This document shows, one piece after another, positions 38,501 through 50,500 of a stretch of DNA of 64,000 nt. Below the pieces are notes generated by a model. That model saw only the letters and a list, made by a program, of their open reading frames with translations. It was not told where the DNA came from and did no database searches. Each line of letters begins with the position of its first letter. The stretch's first letter is position 1. The translations under genes were made by a program, and so were the position numbers. Location: contig CM060065.1 of NCBI GenBank assembly GCA_030533445.1, positions 52,963,964-53,027,963 on the forward strand, written 5' to 3'. The DNA is from Cyprinodon diabolis (Eukaryota; Chordata; Actinopteri; Cyprinodontiformes; Cyprinodontidae).

Positions 38501-41500
38501 TAATTTCCAAGATAACATTAAAAAAAACAGAACAACAAAATTTCTGATTATTTTAGTGACATATTGTGAAAATTCATAAAAAATATATTTTTAAAAGCTA
38601 AAGCTTCTAATATTTGTCATTATATTTTATATATTTGCTCTGAGCCAATTTGTTTATGTTTCAGGGAGAGTTGGATGTTCCCTTCAAAGTAAAAGCAGGA
38701 CAGATCGGTAAGTCCTTCTTTTGTTTCTTTAACCCTTTAAAGCCTGAATTTATACCCAGCTATATATTTATATTCTTTTTTCTGTCATTCAGATATAAGA
38801 TTTAATAAAGGTAATTAATTTAAACATCGCAGCTATAATTGTATATTTATGGTATGAAGCCAATTAGCGACACGACGTATCTAAGCAACAACATTTTAAA
38901 TCTCAGTATGTTGACTGTTCAAAAATGCTCACAAAAAAAATTACAATTTTAACAAACATAATTTTTTACATTTTAAATTGAACAAATTTGAGGACAGTCA
39001 ACTTGCTAAGAATTCCCTTGAAGTTCTAGTATTTCTTTGCAAAACAAAACAATGTTTAAAACTGATCTACATCTTTTGTTTGTTGTTGTTTTTTTACCAT
39101 TGTTTTTATTGAAAATACCGTCAACATCAAACTTTCCCATGAGCTGCTAAACCCTTTATTGCAATAATAAATCAATGTTAGAAATGTAATCATCCCCAAC
39201 CTTTAAATATGCCCACCAGCTACGAGAACAAGCAGTACTGCAGTTCTATGTTTTGGCCACAGGTGGCAGTATCATCAGAAAACTGAAGTTATCGTTAGGC
39301 AGAGAGAGTGTTGGGATTGTAAAGTAGAAATGTGTGCTGGGTTTGCTCCAGTCAGAGCTCTGTCTCTCCGTCTGGTTAATCCAGACCCAACCTGATTTAA
39401 AACATTTCTAAATTACTGCATGTTGTCTGACCACAGTGTCTAATTTCACCTGCGCCTCTTCTCCTGTTAATACGGTAAAGCCCTGGGGAGCGTCCGGCTC
39501 CAGGCTGCACGTGATCCAAATGAGCCAATGAGCTGTCAGTCTGGGTTGCTGCTGCTGCTACTTTTAGACCCAGCAGGCAAACCTGTGGCAAGCCGGGCGA
39601 TGGGAAAGAAGGAGAAGACGATGAGAAAAAGAGAGCAGAGAAAGTGTGGACTGCTGGAAGAACTGCGGTGAACTGGTGAAAGAAAAGTGAAATGGTGCTC
39701 AAAGATGACCCTGAACATTTAGAGGATGTTTGGCTCAACCTGCTGCTGTGAAGCAGGATTCTCCACCATGAACAGAATCAACAATAAATCTGGATCCAGG
39801 CTCAGAATGAGCAACTTGATATGTGCTTGAGAATGGCTTAGTCTCCGGTTAAACCCAGGTTTAAAGCCTTGCAGGGCAGCCTAAAGCCCACTGCCAACAT
39901 TAAGACAGAAAGAAGAAAGAAAATAACAAACGATCAGTTCAAATTTAATAATTTTTAGATTTTAAGATCTTTTAGATTTAGATTTTTAAAAATTTTATTT
40001 ATTAAATTTTATTTTTATTCAATGTATAACATGGATGCATAAAAACCTCATTTTATTTCAGTGTTAAATTCTGTTTAAAGTGACAGATTATAATTAAAAA
40101 TGTCTCTGGACCTTTACTGGTTGATGATTTTCTTTTTTTGGACCGTGCTGATTTTTAATTGATGACTCCTGACCTAAATAATACTAACAATACTTCATCT
40201 TGTTTATAAAGCTTTTAGAAAGTACTTTTTTTTTTTTGAGCAGCGGCTTAGCAGTGGAAAAGAACAATACAGTTCAGAAGTGATCAAATGTAAACAGTGT
40301 GGGAGAGACATGGTGATGTGGAAGCTCTGCATATGTGCATAATGAATAAATAAATAGACATGGTGCAAAATGCTGTAAAAAAACATTAAGTTTAGTTCTA
40401 AATATAAGATTTACCATGTAGTCCAAGTATGACGTCATCAGTGTGATGCAGAGTCTTGATTTTTGACATGATTTAGAGCGGAGGTCTTCAACAGGGGGTC
40501 ACCATATAAAACCTGCACCTCTGCTTAGATGTACGCTGTGTGGATTCAGGCAACATATAAAAGTTCCTACATTATTTCATAAAGTAATCATACTAAAAAA
40601 GTTACTTTTCGCATTTTAATGGTAAAAAAAAAACATCAGCATTAAGAATTATTATTAAATAATTAAGTTCCATTAGAGAAATGAATGTAATTTAATTAGT
40701 ATGAATCTTGTTTGTGTTACAGGGAAGCTGACGCTGAAGATTCCATGGAAGAACCTCTACAACGACGCGGTGGTGGCCACGCTGGAGGGGCTCTACCTGC
40801 TGGTTGTTCCTGGAGCCAGTAAGTCTGAGCGGAGTGGACTGGTCCCATCGGTTCTGAGAAACAAATATCAGCCAGAGGCGTCTGTTCAGACGGACACTGC
40901 AGCTGCGGGAAGCCTGCGTGTTCTTGTTTTCCCTACAGCGTGGGGGCAGTGTTTTGGAAAAGGCCTTACACTGTAGGGACTGACAGGTACATAGGGGGAC
41001 GTTCACCTGCTCCCCACGTGGTGAAGTTCTCTTCTTTGGGTTGAGCTCAGGTTTAGGACTAAGGTGTGAATCCAGTTTAGGCCAGGCTTAGAGTTATGCT
41101 AATGGTAAGGGTTACGGTCTGGGTCAATGAAACGTCCCCATAATTCATGGTGTGTGTGTTTGTTCCAGCTCAGGCTCAGCTGAAGTCGCCTCCGTTTAAC
41201 GGTAAGCTGCATCGTTTGGAGGTGGAAGTTGATCTGTTTTCTGAAGGGTGCTTCAAAATAAAAGTACGGCAGCTTTTATTTTGAAGGCTGCCATCCTGTT
41301 ACTGAGGTCGGTGTTCCTGATTCCTGGTCTGTCGGTGGGTGTTCGTGGTTCGCTCCGTTTTCTACAGTTTTCTGTCTAGTTTTTCTCCAGAGCCTGAAAC
41401 CGTTTGGAGAGAATTTAGTTCCATTATCGCTGAAAATGAAAATGTTTCGGAAAAAAAAAGTTATTGAAATGAAATTATTCTTAGTTAAAAATAAGTTTTA

Positions 41501-44500
41501 AAGGTAACTGTTTTTTTTTTATTGTATTTAATTTTTTGTCTTTTAAAGGTATTGTGGAGGATTTTTGAAAATACTCACCCTCTCCACAAAAAAATACACA
41601 TGCAAAACTAGGGATGCACGATATAATGGGCCCCCTATCGGTATCGGCCTTAAAACTGAATATGGGACATCGGCCACCCCACCGATATTTAACCCGATAT
41701 TTGATCAGCTTCTGAGTTTCTAAAGTCTAAAAAAAAAAATATACTACTTCTTCTTCTTCCTCAAAAACGTCTTTTTTACAGACTTAAAAACTTCTAAAGA
41801 CGAAGGGAAAAAATATTGATCCATTAAAATATCCCAATATGTTCATATGCTGATATATTGCCGTTTAAAAACACCATATCAATCTCTTTTACTGATGAAA
41901 TATTGCTATATGTCATCGTTATGCTACGAAATCCCCCGAAAATTCACCAAATGTTGCCATATTTTTATATGTTGATATATTGACGCGGTATCGATCTATT
42001 TTACTAACAAAATCTCACAAGAATTTGCAAAAGATTTTGAAAGTAAAATAGATCGATACCGCGTTTTTAAAAATCTATTTGATATCAGCATATGAAAATA
42101 TATAAGTGTCAGAAATGGATAACAAAACAGCGATTTTCAATGACTACTTATTTTTGTCCAGCTTTAACATCGGTATCGATATCGGTTATCGGCTACATGA
42201 GTTTTAAAATATCGGCATATCGGATATCGGCCAAAATCCCAATATCGTGCATCCCTATGCAAAACAGTTTACCTGACGGTCCGCCCTGACCTCTGACCCC
42301 TCCATCACTATATAGAACGAGGACTCTATAGTGAACTTTATAGTGAACTGACCGTTCAGACCGATGATCACTGTTTTTCACTCCTCTTTGGTCTCATAAC
42401 TCCTCCTCCAACACGCCATGCCTTCGCCATCCATGTTATCAGCCACTGCTGTTGGGTAGGAACAGCAGGCCGCTGTGACGGCAAATCCCATAATGCTTTG
42501 CAAGGAGAGCTCTCTTCTCAGGACTGCGGTGAGAAAGGTGAGCTTCAACAACCGTCTGAAACCGTAGCTCACCACAGATATACGCCTGAAAGTTCGCATT
42601 CGCAGAAAATGATAGGTAACGGGACGGCATTACGTAAACATATCACAAGAATGATTGACAGTTAGGAGGACCATTTAATTAGACGATCCACCTGGAAATA
42701 AAAGATCCTCCTCTATACTTTTAAGATTGCCTTAGAGTCAATGAGTCGATGCAATCAGCTGGTTTTCCTTAGATAGAAAACTTTGAATCAATCTGACTGG
42801 ATGATCTGGTGAACTGGAAAGTGACCTGAGATGACAGGATGTGAATTGGAGCTATAGAAATAAACTGAATAGAATTTATATGTGTTGCACAGATCACTTT
42901 CTCTTGACTTCTGGGGGCGGATTTTTGTTCCGGTTTAAGGAGTAAAGATTCGTAGACTTTGAACGGGTCCACATGAACGTTGGAAACAACATTTTTATTG
43001 GTCTAGATGGTGTGTTTGTGTCGAGTTGAAGAGGATGGGATTTGTAAAACACAATTTCTAAAAGAGAAATTAGAATAACAAAAATAAAAGTATAAAATTG
43101 ATGAAAAACTTTTTTAGGTGAAAAAATTAAAAATCAAGAAAGAAATAATATGAGAAACTGCAAACCTTTTTTTGATGTAGAAGGTTATTTTTTCTTATAT
43201 TTTCATTTACATAATCTGGTCTTTTTTTCAACAATAATGGAGCAATATTCACTCCATAAAGGGTGGGAGTCGGAAGCAGACTGGCTGCCAGATGAAGACG
43301 GACCAACCTTTCTAACAGGAAGTCCCGTGTCAGAGCGGCGTTAGAATGTTGGACCCAGTTCTGCTCTCATTTCTACTGCTGGGAAGTTTAAGCTGGAAGC
43401 CTGATTTGGACTTTCTCTGCCTTTGTAGCTCGGTTTCCGGGTCGGTTCCGGGTTCTTTTCTAGACTTTGTTTCAGTGCTGAATTCGTCTGGATTCTGTAC
43501 AGGATACGGATGGATCAGAACTGCGGCTGAGAGGACGGGGATGGGTTCGTTCCTGCTGCTTTTAGGGGAACCTGTTGAGATGAATCAGGAAGGAGCGACC
43601 TGGTCTGGAACAACCAAGCTGGTTGGTCTTTCCTCCTGAGCGTCTGGTTTGCTGCAGCGTTGTGCTCAGAGCCAACGATCTGACAGAAGCTGCATTTCCA
43701 TCACAAATATTAACAAAGATTTTATTGATATTTTGCTAAAAACACAATTTCATGACAATGATTCTGTTGGATTGGAACAGAATCTTTTCCCCACTGCTAA
43801 GGTCTGGCTGTTGATCATGTGACCCATGTGATGAGAGAAGTGACCTCGCTGTTGCCCGTTTGCATTTTTATCTTTCTCCTCCCGTTGGATGGAAATGCAG
43901 CGGCTGATGCTTTTATTTAGTGTCTAACTTTAAACCTGGACGCCTGTCGGTGCTGGCTCTTCTTCTGATCTTTACTAGTCGGGTTCCCTCAGATGCTGCA
44001 GCTGCTTCCTTACAAAAACTGTGGAAAAACGAGTATCTAATCATGCTGTTTGTTCCCCCCCCCCCGCAGCAATAAAGTACGATGCAACGAAAGAGGAGCG
44101 TTACCAGCAGGAGGCCAAGCAGAGGGAGCTGCAGCGCATCGAGGAGGCGCTGCAGGCCGCTGCACGTAGAGGTGAGGTCCAGCCGCAGAGCTGCTGTTTG
44201 CTCTCCTCATGTTTCCTGTTTACTTCCTTTCATTTCTACCTTTGCTGTTGCTCAAGATGAAGGCTTTCTGAGTTTTTCCTCTTAAGTGAAGAAAGAAAAA
44301 CCAGAGTTCAGCAGTTTAAAGCTGACTGCAGTTTAAACGATCCTGTTTACCTCAATTTTTCTGCAAACTATGAAAAGTGAGAATGAATCTCTACTTTCTT
44401 CTTTATTAGATGTTTGAAACAGCAGCAGCGCTTTCTGCATCAGAGAATCTTTTCACAGTTAGATAACAGAATCAGCTTCTAATCTCAGCTTGTTATAGAC

Positions 44501-47500
44501 CGTTTAGCACAGAAAGAAGATTAGAGACATTAAGCTGGATCAAAAGAAAGATTCACAATTGAATGTGATGCAGTTGTTCTGCACAGTTTAATAGTACGCC
44601 TGTGGTCACAAGTGGACAAGTGGATGCATGAGTCTGCAGATGGAAGCGTGAGTCTGCAGATGGAAGCGTGAGTCTGCAGGTGGACGCGTGAGTCTGCAGG
44701 TGGATGCGTGAGTCTGCAGATGGATGCATGTGTCTGCAGGTGGATGCATGTGTCTGCAGGTGGATGCATGTGTCTGCAGGTGGATGCGTGAGTCTGCAGG
44801 TGGAAGTGTGAGTCTGCAGATGGATGCATGTGTCTGCAGGTGGATGCATGTGTCTGCAGGTGGATGCATGTGTCTGCAGGTGGATGCGTGAGTCTGCAGG
44901 TGGATGCATGTGTCTGCAGGTGGATGCATGTGTCTGCAGGTGGATGCATGTGTCTGCAGGTGGATGCGTGAGTCTGCAGGTGGATGCATGTGTCTGCAGG
45001 TGGATGCATGTGTCTGCAGGTGGATGCGTGAGTCTGCAGGTGGATGCGTGAGTCTGCAGGTGGAAGTGTGAGTCTGCAGATGGATGCATGTGTCTGCAGG
45101 TGGATGCATGTGTCTGCAGGTGGATGCGTGAGTCTGCAGGTGGATGCATGTGTCTGCAGGTGGATGCATGTGTCTGCAGGTGGATGCATGTGTCTGCAGG
45201 TGGATGCGTGAGTCTGCAGGTGGATGCATGTGTCTGCAGGTGGATGCATGTGTCTGCAGGTGGATGCGTGAGTCTGCAGGTGGAAGTGTGAGTCTGCAGA
45301 TGGATGCATGTGTCTGCAGGTGGATGCATGTGTCTGCAGGTGGATGCATGTGTCTGCAGGTGGATGCGTGAGTCTGCAGGTGGATGCATGTGTCTGCAGG
45401 TGGATGCATGTGTCTGCAGGTGGATGCGTGAGTCTGCAGGTGGATGCGTGAGTCTGCAGGTGGAAGTGTGAGTCTGCAGATGGATGCATGTGTCTGCAGG
45501 TGGATGCATGTGTCTGCAGGTGGATGCGTGAGTCTGCAGGTGGATGCATGTGTCTGCAGGTGGATGCATGTGTCTGCAGGTGGATGCGTGAGTCTGCAGG
45601 TGGATGCATGTGTCTGCAGGTGGATGCATGTGTCTGCAGGTGGATGCGTGAGTCTGCAGGTGGATGCGTGAGTCTGCAGGTGGATGCGTGAGTCTGCAGG
45701 TGGATGCATGTGTCTGCAGGTGGATGCATGTGTCTGCAGGTGGATGCGTGAGTCTGCAGGTGGATGCGTGAGTCTGCAGGTGGATGCGTGAGTCTGCAGA
45801 TGGAAGCGTGAGTCTGCAGGTGGATGCATGTGTCTGCAGGTGGATGCGTGAGTCTGCAGGTGGATGCGTGAGTCTGCAGGTGGATGCGTGAGTCTGCAGA
45901 TGGAAGCGTGAGTCTGCAGGTGGAAGCGTGAGTCTGCAGGTGGATGCATGTGTCTGCAGGTGGATGCGTGAGTCTGCAGATGGAAGCGTGAGTCTGCAGA
46001 TGGAAGCGTGAGTCTGCAGGTGGATGCATGTGTCTGCAGGTGGATGCGTGAGTCTGCAGATGGAAGCGTGAGTCTGCAGATGGAAGCGTGAGTCTGCAGG
46101 TGGATGCATGTGTCTGCAGGTGGATGCATGTGTCTGCAGGTGGATGCATGTGTCTGCAGGTGGATGCATGTGTCTGCAGGTGAGCTGACTAACCATCTTG
46201 TCTATCCTGTTCATGCTGCGTTTGATGTCAGCATCTCATGCTGGAGATCTGCTGTTTGGTCTGGAGAGCGTTGTTTACAAGGAACAGCTCAATGGTAACG
46301 CACACAGACACCCCCCAAACACACCTGGCAACACACAGGTCTAAGAAACTGTAAAGGAAAAGATTAGCGACTAAATGAGTCCAAAAAAATAAATGATGAC
46401 CTCTCTAAGGACATTGATGGGTTCTGCAGGACTAGGAGGGGTTTGAACAGGAACATTCTGCACAGCTTGGTGGTGTTTCTACCCACTTGAGCTGCTCATC
46501 AGAAGCAGGTGGAAATGCAGCTGTTAGTTCCTGAATCCCTAGGAGAGATCAGGGCCTCCCTTAGGCTCTATGTTCATGCAGTCCCTGAACTTTAGGCGGT
46601 TCTGCTGCTTCCTGCTGTTCGGGCTTTTCTCACTAACTGCTGTTTCTTTCTTTAACGCTGCCAAAGTCTCAAAAGGACATAAAAAAAACAAAAAGCACAA
46701 AAAGGCTTTCAGGAAACTGAAGCGACACGAAAAGAAAGCAGGTGAGTCTCATCTTTCGACTGAAGAGACGTCTTTCCTTGGTCGGCCCGATCCTCCTCGG
46801 TCCTGGTCGAAGCCCCGGTCCACGTGGCATCGACCCGTTTTCTAAAGGTTCTGCTTGTTTCAGATAAAGCTCCAGAGGAGAAGAAGGACACGTTCATGGA
46901 GAAACTCGCCACCCAGGTGATCAAAAACCTGCAGGTGAAGATCAGCAGCATCCATCTGCGTTACGAGGATGATGTGAGTTCTGGTCCAGATCCAGGTTCA
47001 GGTTCAGGTTCTGTGTTCTGTAGATGTCTTTGATCCTCAGCTTTATGGCGTCTGTTTCAGCTGTCAGACCCACAGCGCCCCCTATCGATGGGAGTGACGC
47101 TGTCAGAGCTCAGCCTGCAGGTAAACACCACCTCCTCAGACAGGATGATGATGATGATGATGATGATAATGATGATGATGATGATGAAGGTTTGTGTTTG
47201 TTTGACCTTTAGACCACAGACGAGAACTGGAAGCTCTGCATTCTGAATGAGGCTGCAAAGATCATCTATAAGGTGAGAAAAATACAATTTGGCTTCATTA
47301 TTGTTCCAGAAAACATTTTTTTTGTCAATTGAAATTTGAAAAAAAAAATGTATAAATAAAATTTTGGAATTAATCAAAATATCAGAAAAGGTTTTAAGAG
47401 TAACTTGACCGTTTTCTCCTAATTTTACTTTTTTGTTTTATTTTTTTTTATAATTTAAAAATAATTTTATTTTTAAATATTTATTTTTTTTTACAAATTT

Positions 47501-50500
47501 CGGTTTTATAGATTATATTTTATTTTTGTTAAATTCAGATTTTGTATTTTCAGTTTTTTTTAATCTAATTTCACGTTTTTAGATAAAGTTGTACGATTTG
47601 CAAAACATCCGATTCTCTAGAATTTTGGGGGTCAGTATGGGGCTTAAATATAAACTGTCTTTATAAATGATCCATATATATATATATATATGGATCAAAT
47701 AATAATAAAAAAGAAATTTAATACAAATTAGTGAAAACCCTCATTTAATAAAGCTTTATTGAAAGTTGGTTCTGGATTTCTAAATAGCTTTTTTTTTGTT
47801 GGTTGCAACAATATTGGAACAAATTCCCCTCCATAGCTGAGAGGCTCTGCTCACCTGCAGCTGTTTCATAGAATAAGTTTATGTTCAGCTCTATTAAACA
47901 TAGCCCCCCCCCCTCCATGTCCGTGTGTTTGTCCCTCAGCTCGGCCGTCTGGAAAGTCTCTGTGCCTACTGGAACGTGGACAGTCCCATGTACTACAGGA
48001 GTTCATGGCAGGACATCGTAGTAAGTGGATTTCCTTTCTTTGTCTCTAATGAAGCAGATTTTTCTGGATGAAATGATAATTGTGTTGAAGCCCCGCCTCC
48101 TCTCCACCTGCAGGACCAATTGAAGTCAGAGATCAGCAGCAAAGAGCAGCAGATGCCTCATTATCAGTACAGTGAGTTCATCAAACTATGACTCAGAATC
48201 ATGTTGTCATTTCATCTTTGATGTCCGCCGATGACCTCTGAGAGATGGCGCCATGACTAAATGACATCATTGATGATGTCATGACAAGATGACAGGATGA
48301 TATTATTCAAGGATGACCTCATGTAATTAAGTCAGAGGCTACGTTCAGACGGCAGCCTGAAGTGACCTAAGCGACCTGGATCGGATCTTTTCAAGACATT
48401 CTTAACAACAAAGATCCGATTTCTTCCAATGCGATCCAGGCCGCTTGGCTCTGTGGTCCTGAATCCGATACAAATCTGATCTTTTCAAATGTGACCTGCG
48501 TCGCATTAATCCGACCTGAACATCATTATTACCCGACAAAGGTCACTATTCTGCATCCTGCTGCGCAGAAGCATGGAGAAAAACAGCAACCATGGCGGAT
48601 GATGATGCGGAGAGCAGTCGTTGTTTTTAACCATCTTTAAAAGATTGAGTTTTTGAGGTTGGGAAAGATTGCTGGACGAGCTCCAGCGCTACCATCAATA
48701 TTTGCTTCCGTAAACGCGGAGCACGCTGGCCTGTGATGTCATTGCGTCCTCTACTGCGCATGCGGGACACTTCAGCTGTATGACTGCAGTTCACAGGAGA
48801 TCGCATACAAGTCGGATACATTTGGAAATGTGAACCGCAACGCAAAAATAACTCAAATTTCACTAAAGAATTGGGAATTAAGCATTAAGGCCATTAATGC
48901 AGTGTGATGGTAGACATAATATCACTTTCTCATCATTTCATCATTTCCATTCAGTTGATATGGCTCCTTTCCACAAAACGTCATATAAAGTCACTCTACA
49001 ATAAACTGAATGGAATTGAATGACATCATGAGAAAGTGACATCAGAAGATGACATCATGAAAGGCTGACATCATAAAACCGTGTGATCATCACCACATTA
49101 ACTAAGCCTGTTTCTTAATTCTCTAGAACGCCAGTCGGGTCTGCTGTTCTAGTCCAACACGTTCTTTATAAGAACACAGGAAGTATGGAGAACGGGAGCT
49201 CGCAGAACCAATCGGTGTCGATTGGATCATATTCGTGACATCACAGGGCTCGGCTGGCCCTGAATTTAATCTCCTGTTAGTAATAGTCTCTAAATAATAA
49301 TAAATTATAACTGTGTCCGACTCCCTGCCAGCTCCCAGATCAGCTTCTCTGATTGGTTGATGTGGCGCGTCCTGCAGCTAAAGTAAAATGTTTCCAACTC
49401 CAGCAGCTGCTGCTTCTGAAGCACGTCGGATGCTCAGAAGCTCATGATGCGCTACTTCAGCTGCATAAAACGCGCTGCAGGACCTGTTGCTGCACCTCGA
49501 TGTGCGTCAACCTTTAACTTTGCATGGAAACCAGCTGCTTCTGCAGCTTCTGCTGCTTCTGCAGCTTCTGCTGCTTCTGCAGCTTCTGCTGCTTCTGCTG
49601 CTTCTGCTGCTTCTGCAGCTTCTGCAGATTCTGCTGCTTCTGCAGCTTCTGCTGCTTCTGCTGCTTCTGCAGCTGCTGCAGCTTCTGCAGCTTCTGCAGC
49701 TTCTGCTGCTTCTGCAGCTTCTGCTGCTTCTGCAGCTTCTGCAGCTTCTGCTGCTTCTGCAGCTTCTGCTGCTTCTGCAGCTTCTGCAGCTTCTGCTGCT
49801 TCTGCAGCTTCTGCAGCTTCTGCTGCTTCTGCAGCTTCTGCAGCTTCTGCAGCTTCTGCTGCTTCTGCAGCTTCTGCAGCTTCTGCTGCTTCTGCAGCTT
49901 CTGCTGCTTCTGCAGCTTCTGCAGCTTCTGCTGCTTCTGCAGCTTCTGCAGCTTCTGCTGCTTCTGCAGCTTCTGCAGCTTCTGCAGCTTCTGCTGCTTC
50001 TGCAGCTTCTGCAGCTTCTGCAGCTTCTGCAGCTTCTGCTGCTTCTGCAGCTTCTGCTGCTTCTGCAGCTTCTGCAGCTTCTGCAGCTTCTGCAGCTTCT
50101 GCAGCTTCTGCTGCTTCTGCAGCTTCTGCTGCTTCTGCAGCTTCTGCAGCTTCTGCTGCTTCTGCAGCTTCTGCAGCTTCTGCTGCTTCTGCAGCTTCTG
50201 CAGCTTCTGCTGCTTCTGCAGCTTCTGCAGCTTCTGCAGCTTCTGCTGCTTCTGCAGCTTCTGCTGCTTCTGCAGCTTCTGCAGCTTCTGCTGCTTCTGC
50301 AGCTTCTGCTGCTTCTGCAGCTTCTGCAGCTTCTGCTGCTTCTGCAGCTTCTGCAGCTTCTGCTGCTTCTGCAGCTTCTGCAGCTTCTGCAGCTTCTGCT
50401 GCTTCTGCAGCTTCTGCAGCTTCTGCTGCTTCTGCAGCTTCTGCTGCTTCTGCAGCTTCTGTAGCTTCTGCTGCTTCTGCAGCTTCTGCAGCTTCTGCTG

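Noticed and set aside
44621..46180. CRISPR-like array
   Set aside because: Units are head-to-tail with no unique spacers, and the context is a eukaryotic intron.
44530..46214. Three overlapping - strand ORFs of 507-553 codons (His/Pro/Thr/Cys repeats)
   Set aside because: They exist in all three frames because the 20-bp unit has no stop on that strand. They lie wholly within a vps13c intron and have no non-repeat domain.
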